Of a stretch of DNA of 22,557 nucleotides, positions 1-6,940 are shown piece by piece. Made by a program: the position numbers and the translations under genes. A model generated the notes under the pieces. That model ran no database searches and was not told the DNA's origin. It saw only the letters and a list, made by a program, of their open reading frames with translations. Source of the DNA: Syntrophaceae bacterium PtaB.Bin038 (GTDB lineage Bacteria > Desulfobacterota > Syntrophia > Syntrophales > UBA2192); assembly GCA_002067855.1 (NCBI GenBank), contig MVQS01000423.1, positions 1 to 22,557 on the forward strand, given 5' to 3'. Numbering within the stretch: position 1 is the stretch's first letter; each line of letters begins with the position of its first letter.

Positions 1-1
1 G

Positions 2-1114
2 AGCTCCGGCGGCGCCGCGATCCTGGGCATCGACGAGGCCGAGAAGTACGGCCTCGAGGTCCCCTTCCCGTCGGAAGACCTCAAGGCGAGACTCCGGGCG
101 TTTCTGCCGGCGCATTGCGGCCTGACGAACCCCATCGACCTCACGGGCGACGCCATCACCGACCCGACGCTCTACTCGAGGTCGATCGCCGAGGCGAAGT
201 CCGACTACGACACGAGCGTCGTCGTCTTCGGCGACCCCGTCCACGGCGCATCGGACATCGTGACGGGCAAGGGCGAACTCATCGTCTTCTGCGGCGGCGC
301 GGAGGTGGAGCGCGAGGAGGCGCTCAAGATGCACGAGAAGGGCATCCCCGTCTACCCCACGCCCGAGCGGGGAGTGCGGGCGCTGGCCCAGTTTTTCGCC
401 CACGACGAGAGGAAACCGGGTGCGGCCGAGGCGCACGGGGGAGCGGACGACGAGGGGCCGAGACTGAGGCTCATGCCCGCCCCGGCGGCGGTGCGCCTGC
501 TGCGATCGTACCGGATCCCGGCCGTCACGGCGGCGCCCGCGAAAGGCGCGGCAGAGGCCGTCAGGCTGGCCAGGCGGTTCACCCGCCCCGTGGCCCTCAA
601 GGTCGTCTCGCCCGACATCTCCCACAAGACGGACGTGGGGGGCGTGGTGCTCGGCGTGGAGCCCCCGGGCGTCAAGAGGGCCTGGGAGGCGATGATGGCG
701 ACGATCCGCAAAAAGGCCCCCGGCGCCAGGATCGAAGGTGCCACCCTCTCGCCCATGGCAAAACCGGGAGGCGTCGAGGTCATCCTGGGGGTGGCCCGCG
801 ACCCGCAGTACGGGGCGACGATGCTGTTCGGTCTCGGCGGGATCTTCGCGGAGATCTACAAGGACGTGCAGCTCTGCCTGCTGCCGGCGGGGCCCGGGGA
901 GTTCGAGCGGATGATCGCGGGGATCAGGGGTTACCCGATCCTGGCGGGCGCCCGCGGCAGGGCCCCGAAGGACGTCGCCGCCCTCGTCGACGTGATGTCG
1001 AAGCTGGCGAAGATCGCCGAGGACTACCCGGGCTTCGACCAGATCGACCTCAACCCGGTCATCGTCTACGACAAGGGCGTCTCCGTCGTGGACTACCGGA
1101 TCCTGCACAAGTAG
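2..1114 (+). CDS. NDP-forming acyl-CoA synthetase, C-terminal part (5' truncated by window edge)
   Basis: This gene is open at the left edge; 370 residues are visible before the TAG stop. Enzymes of this family interconvert acyl-CoA plus ADP and phosphate with acid, CoA and ATP in the cytoplasm. The visible part begins inside the succinyl-CoA-ligase-like domain, with an SSGGAAI motif. It continues through the NPIDLTGDA segment, and the last ~215 residues are an ATP-grasp domain. The ATP-grasp hallmarks are ALKVVSPDISHKTDVGG, a GATMLFGLGGIFAEIYKD segment and the terminal DQIDLNPVIVYD. The frame is unbroken from base 2, so the start and the N-terminal CoA-binding domain lie outside the window. 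The acyl substrate cannot be told from this part. A hairpin-rich spacer and a terminator follow. Confidence 0.9.
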   Translation, partial: SSGGAAILGIDEAEKYGLEVPFPSEDLKARLRAFLPAHCGLTNPIDLTGDAITDPTLYSRSIAEAKSDYDTSVVVFGDPVHGASDIVTGKGELIVFCGGAEVEREEALKMHEKGIPVYPTPERGVRALAQFFAHDERKPGAAEAHGGADDEGPRLRLMPAPAAVRLLRSYRIPAVTAAPAKGAAEAVRLARRFTRPVALKVVSPDISHKTDVGGVVLGVEPPGVKRAWEAMMATIRKKAPGARIEGATLSPMAKPGGVEVILGVARDPQYGATMLFGLGGIFAEIYKDVQLCLLPAGPGEFERMIAGIRGYPILAGARGRAPKDVAALVDVMSKLAKIAEDYPGFDQIDLNPVIVYDKGVSVVDYRILHK

Positions 1115-1192
1115 GAATTGCGAGTCCTTGCGAGCCACGGACCCTGTCTTGGGGACGGGGTTATCGATGGAAGAAACAGGCTCCGTAAAATC

Positions 1193-1292
1193 CTCCCCCG
1201 CCCTCCTTTTACAAAGGGGGGAGTTCAAATGCTTCGCCTACAGCTCCCTCTCCCCGGCGAGAGAGGGCAGGGATGAGGGGGCAGCCCCTCAT
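1193..1292. repeat. Cluster of short inverted repeats in spacer
   Basis: Three hairpins stand in a row between the acyl-CoA synthetase and the next gene. They are CTCCCCC (1193-1199) with GGGGGGAG (1216-1223), CCCTCTC (1246-1252) with GAGAGGG (1261-1267), and ATGAGGGG (1273-1280) with CCCCTCAT (1285-1292). They have no T-tracts, so they look like dispersed palindromic spacer repeats rather than terminators. Copy number elsewhere cannot be judged from this window. Confidence 0.5.
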
Positions 1293-1310
1293 CCGCCGGT
1301 GTTGATTCCT

Positions 1311-1344
1311 CGGTGCCCCTGACGGCCAGGGGCACCGCTGTTTT
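1311..1344 (+). terminator. Rho-independent terminator
   Basis: An 11-bp perfect stem, CGGTGCCCCTG (1311-1321) with CAGGGGCACCG (1327-1337), has a 5-nt loop and is followed by CTGTTTT. It would end transcription from the acyl-CoA synthetase. It sits only 27 nt before the next ATG, so it could also act as an attenuator in that gene's leader. Confidence 0.7.
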
Positions 1345-1371
1345 GTGCATCCACTGGGAAGGTGTTTAACG

Positions 1372-1719
1372 ATGGCGGAAACAAAGAAAAGGAAGAGGGC
1401 CACAGGCCCCGTGAAGAAGAGCAGCGCGGCGCGGAAAAAGAAGGCCCCCACCATCACCCGCGAGGATGCCCTGCAGATCGCCCAGGCCTATCTGGCCGAC
1501 AAGGGGGCCTTCTCCGTGAGCGGCGCGGCCGACGGGATCCCGGCGGGGCTCGAGGCGTATTTCGCCGCAAACGAGCCGCTGGCGGCGGCTCTGAGGGACT
1601 GCTGGGTCGTCGAGTGCGGCGTCGACCCCTTCCTGGTCGTCGACGGCGGCACGATGCTCATCGGCGTTGCGAAGTCCACGGGCGACATCGTCTACGCGGG
1701 CATCCTGCACGTGGCCTAG
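1372..1719 (+). CDS. Small lysine-rich protein of unknown function
   Basis: This is a 115-residue soluble protein. The ATG at 1372 is preferred because GGGAAGG lies 9 nt upstream; a GTG at 1345 would overlap the end of the terminator. Residues 1-28 are highly basic (KKRKR, KKSS, RKKKAP) and probably disordered. Residues ~29-115 form a compact alpha/beta-looking domain that starts with an amphipathic helix (EDALQIAQAYLADKG). It ends in strands around CWVVECG, FLVVDGGTMLIGVAKSTG and IVYAGILHVA. The last part resembles the pattern in Imm35/YrhB-like small domains (W-V-V, then a residue-TG-x-I-V turn), but that is only a pattern guess. The basic tail suggests nucleic-acid or acidic-partner binding. 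No function is assigned. Confidence 0.7.
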   Translation: MAETKKRKRATGPVKKSSAARKKKAPTITREDALQIAQAYLADKGAFSVSGAADGIPAGLEAYFAANEPLAAALRDCWVVECGVDPFLVVDGGTMLIGVAKSTGDIVYAGILHVA

Positions 1720-1748
1720 TCACGGCGGCGGAGGCGGCGGAGACGAAA

Positions 1749-1812
1749 AAAAGGCCGGGACCTGCTGAGAACATGCGGAGGTGCGCGACAGGTTCAGGTC
1801 CCGGTCCTTTTA
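1749..1812. terminator. Possible bidirectional terminator between convergent genes
   Basis: CCGGGACCTG (1755-1764) pairs exactly with CAGGTCCCGG (1795-1804). The stem extends outward through AAAGG and CCTTT with one bulge. It has A-rich flank on the left and T-rich flank on the right, as expected for a two-way terminator. The 30-nt loop is long for an intrinsic terminator. Confidence 0.5.
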
Positions 1813-1824
1813 AGGCGGAAGGCG

Positions 1825-1859
1825 GGAAGTCAGAAAGATCGGAAGTCAGGGAAAAGATC
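1825..1859. repeat. GGAAGTCAG tandem pair (spacer repeat family)
   Basis: Two adjacent units, 1825-1840 and 1841-1859, both start GGAAGTCAG and end AAAGATC or AAAAGATC; the second has a 3-nt insertion. Related GGAAG-rich tracts occur at 2341-2439, 18904-18935 and 20277-20372. Confidence 0.5.
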
Positions 1860-1881
1860 CGGAGATCTGTTCCCCCCGGCG

Positions 1882-2277
1882 TTATACCTCCCCGCTTCGC
1901 AGCTCCTCCAGCCCCGCGAATGCGACGAGGACCCCCTCGCCCCTGAAGGGCACCCCCATGGCCTTTTCGTCGTGGAGCCGGGCCGACTCGGCGTGGCTGA
2001 CCCGCAGGCCGGCGAAGAAGCAGCGCGCATTGTGCCGGGAGGCGTGCTCCACGCACGACCGGACGACGTCGTCGTTCTCCACGGCTCCGCGGTTGGGGTG
2101 CCGGGCCGTGCGGACGAGCACATGGCCCAGGGTGCCGTTCCTCCGGGCGACGATCTGGGGATTCACCTTGGGGTTGACGTTGAGCTCCAGGATGACCCAG
2201 CCCTCCTGCTGCAGCTCCTCGCGGATGATGTGCACCCCCAGCCGGTGGATCTCGGCCTCGGTCAGGGCTTCACGCAT
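1882..2277 (-). CDS. Unknown protein with a degenerate endonuclease-like layout
   Basis: This 131-residue protein starts at the ATG at 2277, which has GGGAGGTGA six nt upstream; an in-frame ATG at 2325 lacks such a site. The order of elements is a helix (EAEIHRLGVHIIREELQQEG), strands WVILELNVN and NPQIVARRNG, then GHVLVRTARHPNRG and a helical centre. It ends in a strand around GEGVLVAFAGL. This order (helix, strand, x-x-IVARR-G, strand ending in a basic residue) resembles small PD-(D/E)xK nucleases such as the YraN/UPF0102 type. The acidic D and E-x-K residues expected there read N-P-Q and L-V-R, so it would be inactive if related. That reading is inference. The gene converges on the small lysine-rich gene, with a possible shared terminator between. 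Confidence 0.65.
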   Translation of the reverse strand: MREALTEAEIHRLGVHIIREELQQEGWVILELNVNPKVNPQIVARRNGTLGHVLVRTARHPNRGAVENDDVVRSCVEHASRHNARCFFAGLRVSHAESARLHDEKAMGVPFRGEGVLVAFAGLEELRSGEV

Positions 2278-2633
2278 GTCGTCACCTCCCTGTGCCGCTG
2301 ACGGGCTGTTGACGGGGGGGCGCATCCGTCAGGAACCGGGAAGCAGGGAAGTTGAGACGTTGCGAAACTTGGAGAGTCTGAAGCCAAATCCACCGTCTTC
2401 GCACTTCCGAGCTTCCTCACTTCAGAGCTTCTTAACTTCTATCTTTACAGGGTGCCCCGCATCCATGCCTTTTCGGACAGCCTGCATGAAAGGCACGTTC
2501 CCCACTGTTCCATGTATCGGCTGGAAGGGGAGCGGGGTTTAATCCCGGCGATGCGGGAGACCTGTTTTTCCGTGCTTAAACGGGGACGTTTTGATAGATT
2601 GCGCTTTGAGAATCACGGACTGAAGGGATGACC
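2278..2633. other. Spacer between divergent genes
   Basis: This 356-nt gene-free stretch lies between divergent starts. It holds the GGAAG-type inverted repeat at 2341-2439 and a short hairpin, TCCCG-GCGATG-CGGGA, near 2543-2558. I found no convincing promoter pair on either strand. Open frames through it are antisense shadows without ribosome binding sites. Confidence 0.5.
2341..2439. repeat. Imperfect inverted GGAAG-type spacer repeat
   Basis: A left half rich in GAAG and a right half rich in CTTC can fold back. GAAGTTGAGA (2348-2357) pairs with TCTTAACTTC (2430-2439) through one wobble, and TCTGAAG (2377-2383) pairs with CTTCAGA (2420-2426). Base composition is clearly more AT-rich than in flanking genes. 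It matches the style of the repeat at 20277-20372. Confidence 0.5.
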
Positions 2634-3200
2634 ATGAAACCCGCCGTTGTGATCGTCGACATGCTCAGGGACACCCTGGAGGGGGCGCACCCCATGCCCA
2701 TCAAGGAACTGGGCCGGGAGATCGTGCCCGCCATCAACCGGCTTACCGCTTTCGCCCGCGGGCGATCGATTCCCGTGATCTTCTCCATGGACAGTTTCCT
2801 GCCCGGCGATTTCATCTTCCAGGGCAGGATGAAGAACCATTCCATCCGGGGGACGAAAGGGGCCGAGGTGACGGACCTGCTCACACAGGCCGGGACGGAC
2901 ATCTACTTGCCCAAGCGCCGGTTCAGCGCGTTCTACAAGACGGACCTGGACCAGACGCTGCGGCTCTACGGGGCCGACACGGTCGCGCTCTGCGGCATCG
3001 CCACCCACTGGTGCGTGCTGTCGTCGGCCTTCGACGCCCTGTCGAACGACTTCCGCGCGGTCATCCTCGAGGACTGCTGCGCGAGCTTCAGCCGCGAGAT
3101 GCACGCAAGCTGCCTCGAGATCTACCGCAAGAACCCGCTGTACCCGCTGCTGCGGGTGATGACGCTCGATGCGTTCCTGGCGGAGGTGCCGGAGGCGTGA
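2634..3200 (+). CDS. Isochorismatase-family cysteine hydrolase
   Basis: This 188-residue cytosolic hydrolase belongs to the isochorismatase/nicotinamidase superfamily. The start at 2634 has GAAGGG six nt upstream; an ATG at 2628 directly abuts that site and is less likely. The expected catalytic triad is visible. Asp9 lies in the first strand (AVVIVDML), Lys94 in PKRRFSAFYKTDL, and Cys127 in CGIATHWCVLSSAFDAL with its preceding cis-peptide-type turn. Length is normal for a stand-alone member. The substrate is not evident: nicotinamide, isochorismate and ureido compounds are all handled by this fold. It overlaps the next gene by 3 nt, so the two are probably translated together. Confidence 0.9.
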   Translation: MKPAVVIVDMLRDTLEGAHPMPIKELGREIVPAINRLTAFARGRSIPVIFSMDSFLPGDFIFQGRMKNHSIRGTKGAEVTDLLTQAGTDIYLPKRRFSAFYKTDLDQTLRLYGADTVALCGIATHWCVLSSAFDALSNDFRAVILEDCCASFSREMHASCLEIYRKNPLYPLLRVMTLDAFLAEVPEA

Positions 3201-3574
3201 GAAAGCTCAGCGCAAAGGAGTTCGACCGGGCCGTCCAGCGTGCGATCCTGCGCATCCCGCCGCAGATCCGCACCTACCTGGACAACATGGTCATCTCCGT
3301 CCAGAAGCGGCCCTCGCCGGAGCTGCTCGAGGAGATGGGCCTGCCGCCCGACGAGCCCCTCCTGGGGGTCTACACGGGCGCCTCCCTGATGGAGCGCTCC
3401 CACTTCGACCTGCTGCAATATCCGGACACGATCCAGATCTTCCAGGAGCCCCTCGAGGAGATGTGCGAAACGATGGACGAGCTCGAGGAGGAGATCGAGA
3501 TCACCGTGGTCCACGAGGTGGCCCACTTCATCGGGATGACGGAGCAAGAGCTTGCCGACCTGGGATATGAGTGA
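3197..3574 (+). CDS. Minimal zincin metallopeptidase-family protein
   Basis: This 125-residue protein starts at GTG 3197, which overlaps the upstream TGA (GTGA). GGAGGT at 3182-3187, inside the upstream gene, gives 9-nt spacing, a classic coupled start. Near the C-terminus is the HExxH zinc motif, VVHEVAHFIGMTEQEL, with His106, Glu107 and His110 and acidic residues just after as possible third ligand. Size, position of the motif and the preceding acidic stretch (MDELEEEIEITV) match the short zincin_1 (PF06262) metallopeptidase family. Substrates of that family are not established. Before the motif is an LLGVYTG strand and a DTIQIFQEPLEE segment typical of the family. No signal peptide is seen, so it acts in the cytoplasm. 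Confidence 0.88.
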   Translation: MRKLSAKEFDRAVQRAILRIPPQIRTYLDNMVISVQKRPSPELLEEMGLPPDEPLLGVYTGASLMERSHFDLLQYPDTIQIFQEPLEEMCETMDELEEEIEITVVHEVAHFIGMTEQELADLGYE

Positions 3575-3575
3575 G

Positions 3576-3702
3576 TCAGGCTGTTGAAAAACGCCCATCT
3601 GCGGCGTTGCCCTCGTCCCTCGTCGCTCAATGTACGCCCAAAGTACACCTCGCTCCTCGGGACGTCGGGCGCCTTGCATCTGAACATTTTTGAACAGCCT
3701 GA
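3576..3702. repeat. 127-nt imperfect hairpin repeat with CAGGCTGTT ends
   Basis: The outer 16 nt on the left, TCAGGCTGTTGAAAAA, recur inverted at the right end (TTTTTGAACAGCCTGA, 3687-3702) with one mismatch. The whole element folds back with further pairing around CTCGTCCC and GGGACGTC to a centre near GTACGCCCAAAGTAC. From memory, similar CAGGCTGTT-A5 elements are scattered through deltaproteobacterial spacers, so this is probably a dispersed REP- or MITE-like copy. No coding sequence lies in it. It starts 2 nt after the metallopeptidase stop, so it could also affect transcript ends there. Confidence 0.7.
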
Positions 3703-3724
3703 GCCCGATGCCGATGCATCGGGC
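3703..3724 (+). other. Perfect hairpin directly after the long repeat
   Basis: GCCCGATGC (3703-3711) and GCATCGGGC (3716-3724) are perfectly complementary around CGAT. There is no T-tract, so it is a weak terminator at best. It lies in the 84-nt leader of the DUF697 gene, which also has a GGCTG/CAGCC pair and two GGCCGGT copies. It could be a structured 5' leader, but it matches no riboswitch class I know. Confidence 0.4.
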
Positions 3725-3786
3725 CGAAGGCTGACTGGGGGGCCGGTGCCCGTAAGGCCGGTACAGCCATTTCGGAGTCAGACGAC

Positions 3787-4764
3787 ATGTACAGCACGGT
3801 CAAGAACGTTGCACTTGCGGCCGGCGGCGTCATCCTTTTCTTCTTCGTCATCTTCGTCGTCAACCAGACGGCGCAGCTGGTGTCGCTTGCCGACCGGGTG
3901 AGCCCGGCCTTCGGGACGGCCGTGCTGTGGCTCCTGCTCGGCCTCTACGCCGCGCTGATCCTCGCCACCGCGGCCTTCCTCCTGCGGCTGCCCAAAGCCC
4001 TCGTGCCGCCCGCAACCGAGGTCGAGCCGGAATTCTCCCGCTACCTGGACGCCCTCCGCAAGCGCCTGGCCGCCAACCCGCGCCTCAAGGGCCATGACCT
4101 TTCGGACCGTGCCGGGATCGAGAATGCCCTGGCCGCGCTCGGGCGGGAGTGCGACGCCGTCATCCGGGACAGCGCCGCGGCCGTCTTCGTGAGCACCGCC
4201 ATCTCCCAGAGCGGGCGGCTCGACACGATCTTCGTGCTGACGGCCCACTTCCGCATGGTCTGGCGCATCGCCTCCGTCTACTCCCAGCGGCCCGCGCTGA
4301 GGGACCTCGTCCAGCTCTACGCCAACGTGGCCGCCACGGCCTTCGTGGCGGGGGAACTCGACGAGGCGGAGATCGGCGAGCAAATCGAACCCGTCCTGTC
4401 ATCGGCCCTCGGCGCCGTCGGTCTCTCTCTACCGGGCATGCAGGCCGCGGCCTCCATCGTCGTCACCTCGATCCTCACCGGGGCCGCCAACGCCTTCCTC
4501 ACCCTCCGCGTCGGGATCATCGCGAGGCGCTACTGCGGAAGCCTCGTCGTTTCCGACCGCCGAACATTGCGCCGCTCGGCCACGGCCGAGGCGGCCGGGC
4601 TCCTGGGGACGATCGTCAAGAACGGCACCTCACGGATCTCCCGGGGCCTGTGGGCGGCCTCGAAGGGCAGGGTGGGCGGGGCGTTTGCGGGGCTCACGGG
4701 TCTGGGCCGCGACATCAAGGAATCCATCCTGGCGCTTCTCAAACTGAAAAAGGGCGGGGAGTGA
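3787..4764 (+). CDS. DUF697-type membrane protein
   Basis: This 325-residue inner-membrane protein has two clear N-terminal transmembrane helices: residues ~9-32 (GGVILFFFVIFVVNQTAQLV) and ~43-67 (AVLWLLLGLYAALILATAAF). A helical cytosolic stretch follows. From about residue 125 comes a region typical of DUF697 (YcjF-like): AVFVSTAISQSGRLDTIFVL, then MVWRIASVYSQRPALRDLVQLY and another hydrophobic pair further on. The C-terminus is basic. ATG 3787 follows TCGGAG with about 9-nt spacing. Family members are often found beside dynamin-like or Era-like GTPases; none is present here. The gene ends 13 nt before the EamA transporter, so they are probably cotranscribed. Function is unknown. Confidence 0.8.
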   Translation: MYSTVKNVALAAGGVILFFFVIFVVNQTAQLVSLADRVSPAFGTAVLWLLLGLYAALILATAAFLLRLPKALVPPATEVEPEFSRYLDALRKRLAANPRLKGHDLSDRAGIENALAALGRECDAVIRDSAAAVFVSTAISQSGRLDTIFVLTAHFRMVWRIASVYSQRPALRDLVQLYANVAATAFVAGELDEAEIGEQIEPVLSSALGAVGLSLPGMQAAASIVVTSILTGAANAFLTLRVGIIARRYCGSLVVSDRRTLRRSATAEAAGLLGTIVKNGTSRISRGLWAASKGRVGGAFAGLTGLGRDIKESILALLKLKKGGE

Positions 4765-4777
4765 GGTCGGTCGCGGG

Positions 4778-5698
4778 ATGATGCCGAACAAGGGGAATTC
4801 CGCCGCCGGCCCGATCGCGGCCCTCGTCTTCATCTCCCTGATCTGGGGTTACAACTGGGTCGTCATGAAGGAGTCGCTTCGCTACGCGGGGCCCTTCGAC
4901 TTCAACGCCCTGCGGATGGCCCTGGGCAGCGTGTTTCTCTTCGCCCTCATGGCCTGGAAGCGCGAACCCCTCCGGCCGCCCTATCCCGCCTGGACGGTCG
5001 TCCTCGGGCTCACCCAGACGTCCCTCGGGACGGGCCTGATCGTGTGGGCCCTGGTGACCGGCGGGGCCGGGAAGACCTCGATCCTCGTCTACACCATGCC
5101 GTTCTGGATCCTGTTGCTGGCCTGGCTCGTCCTGGACGAAAAGGTTCGGGGCGCCCTGTGGGTCCCCATCGCAATGGCCTTCTGCGGGCTCGTCTGCATC
5201 CTCGAGCCCTGGGCCCTGGGGGGCACGGCCCGGAGCAAGATGCTCGCCGTCATCTCCGGGGTGTGCTGGGCCGCCGGCGCCGTGATGCTCAAAGTCCTGG
5301 GTCGGCGCTACCTCAAGCTCGACCTGATCCGCGTCACGACCTGGCAGCTCATCTTCGGGACCCTTCCGCTTATTCCCGTCGCCCTCCTGGTGCCGTCGCC
5401 GCCCATCGACTGGTCGCCCTACTTCATCGGATCCATCGCCTACAACGCCCTGCTCGTCTGCGGGGTGGCCTTCCTGCTCTGGACCTACGTCATCGACCGG
5501 TTGCCGGCGGGGCTGGCCGGACTCGGGACGCTTGCCGTTCCCGTCATCGGCATGACGGGCTCGCGCCTGCAGCTCGGCGAGCCGATCGGCTTCTGGGAGG
5601 GGTGGGGCATGGCGCTCATCGTGGCGGCCCTTGCGCTGCTTTCGCTCCTTCGGCTCCGGGAAAGCCGGAAGGCGGACATCGTGCCGGTGCAGGAGTGA
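4778..5698 (+). CDS. EamA/DMT-family transporter
   Basis: This 306-residue permease has about ten hydrophobic helices in two homologous halves, the DMT (EamA) arrangement. The first helix carries the family signature (ALVFISLIWGYNWVVMKESL), followed by a short cytosolic turn and NALRMALGS. A second-half copy starts near GVCWAAGAVMLKVLGRRY. The C-terminal tail is short and charged. Tandem ATGs at 4778 and 4781 are both possible; GAGG lies 11 nt before the first. Members export amino acids, nucleosides or other small metabolites, or have unknown cargo; nothing here points to a substrate. It converges on the minus-strand hydrolase with only 75 nt between stops, and I saw no terminator in that gap. 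Confidence 0.9.
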   Translation: MMPNKGNSAAGPIAALVFISLIWGYNWVVMKESLRYAGPFDFNALRMALGSVFLFALMAWKREPLRPPYPAWTVVLGLTQTSLGTGLIVWALVTGGAGKTSILVYTMPFWILLLAWLVLDEKVRGALWVPIAMAFCGLVCILEPWALGGTARSKMLAVISGVCWAAGAVMLKVLGRRYLKLDLIRVTTWQLIFGTLPLIPVALLVPSPPIDWSPYFIGSIAYNALLVCGVAFLLWTYVIDRLPAGLAGLGTLAVPVIGMTGSRLQLGEPIGFWEGWGMALIVAALALLSLLRLRESRKADIVPVQE

Positions 5699-5773
5699 CA
5701 GGGGGGCACTCGTGCCGGGGACAAGCGGGAAATATCGCGGGGGCGTGCGGGCGTCGAGTCCCGTGGGGAGCCT

Positions 5774-6862
5774 TCACGGTCCTCCGGGCGTCAGGACGAG
5801 CCGCGGGTCGAACCAGGCGAGGACCGCGCCGTTTTTCTCCCTCGCGTGGGCGTGGTAGAGGTCGGGGACGATCTCGAGCGTGACCTCCGCCCCGGCGGCC
5901 CTCAGTTCCTTCTCACCCATTTTCGCCCTCCAGACGGGGAACATCCAGTCCTTGGCGCCGTGCACCCAGTAGATGCGCCGCCCCTTCGCGTGCGTCAGGT
6001 CGAAGGGGGCCAGGATGCCCGAGAACGGGGCGAAGTGCGTAAAGGAAGGCTCGGTGTCCAGGGAGCGCTTCAGGGCGTAGGTGGCCCCGTCGGAAAGGCC
6101 CGTCAGCAGGACGCGGTCGCGGTCGATGTTCCACCGGCCCGCCGCATCGTCCAGGACCGCCTGCAGAAGCTGCGCGTCGACGTCGGGACCCAGGATCGAC
6201 CACGTGATGTTCCGGGATGTGGGGCAGGCCAGGGCGAAGCGCCGGCTGCGCGCTTCCCGGAGCCACGTCCAGAGGAAATCCCGCCCGTGGCCGAAGCCCC
6301 CGTGCAGGGCGACGACGAGGGGGAGAGGCTCCGATCCGTCCCCCGTGTCGGGGATGTAGAACGAGACGCTTCCCCGCGCGTAGGGGTCGGCGTCGAGACC
6401 GACATGAAAGAGGCCCGTGGAGGCGTTCGCCCCGGGGGCGGGGAGCCGTTCGGACGCCCGGGGGCGCGCCTCGGGTTCGAGGAAGTAGCGGTTGACGGCC
6501 GGGAGGGCCGGGCAGAGCGGCAGGAGCATCTCCAGAACGCGGTTTATCCGCCGGCCGGCCTTGCGGATGTTGACGAGCGCCTGCTCGAGCGCCTCGGACT
6601 GCGTCGTCAGGGCCAGGGCGTCGAGGCACAGGTCCGAGGCCTCCAGCAGCGTTCGCCGGGTATCCTGCTCGCCCGGTGAGGCCGCTGCGGCCTCGAGGTC
6701 GCGCCGCGCGACCGCCAGGGCTTCCGCAAACGGCGCGAAACGCGCGCGCAGCTGCGGCACGATGCCCGGGTGGTAATGCCGCTGGGCGGACTCGAAGGCC
6801 TCCAGCGCCGCGACGAGCCGCTCCGCGAGCGCTTCCATGCTTCCCTGGGGGACAACCGTCAC
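5774..6862 (-). CDS. Alpha/beta hydrolase, PHB-depolymerase/esterase-like, with helical N-terminal extension
   Basis: This protein has 362 residues from GTG 6862, which has GGAAGG 8 nt upstream. ATG 6838 (residue 9) is possible but its purine run is too close. Residues 1-~125 are charged, Ala-rich helices unlike the rest. From ~150 on there is an alpha/beta-hydrolase core: an oxyanion-type HGG (187-189) after LPLVVAL, the nucleophile Ser257 in TGLSDGATYAL, Asp305 in HGAKDWMFPV and His337 in PDLYHAHARE. The triad is complete, so it should be active, probably on an ester. No signal peptide is visible. It is the last gene of a four-gene minus-strand run, 78 nt after the lipoprotein. Substrate is unknown; the helical extension may mediate dimerisation or substrate delivery. 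Confidence 0.85.
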   Translation of the reverse strand: MTVVPQGSMEALAERLVAALEAFESAQRHYHPGIVPQLRARFAPFAEALAVARRDLEAAAASPGEQDTRRTLLEASDLCLDALALTTQSEALEQALVNIRKAGRRINRVLEMLLPLCPALPAVNRYFLEPEARPRASERLPAPGANASTGLFHVGLDADPYARGSVSFYIPDTGDGSEPLPLVVALHGGFGHGRDFLWTWLREARSRRFALACPTSRNITWSILGPDVDAQLLQAVLDDAAGRWNIDRDRVLLTGLSDGATYALKRSLDTEPSFTHFAPFSGILAPFDLTHAKGRRIYWVHGAKDWMFPVWRAKMGEKELRAAGAEVTLEIVPDLYHAHAREKNGAVLAWFDPRLVLTPGGP

Positions 6863-6940
6863 GGTTTCCGCCTTCCGTTCTTCCGGTGAGCCATCTTCCT
6901 GTCCATGGACCTCGATCCCCGTATGCCGCGCGCGGCCCGG

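Noticed and set aside
3703..3786. Cyclic-di-GMP or other known riboswitch
   Set aside because: The leader has hairpins, but the conserved GEMM bases are not present and no other known class fits.
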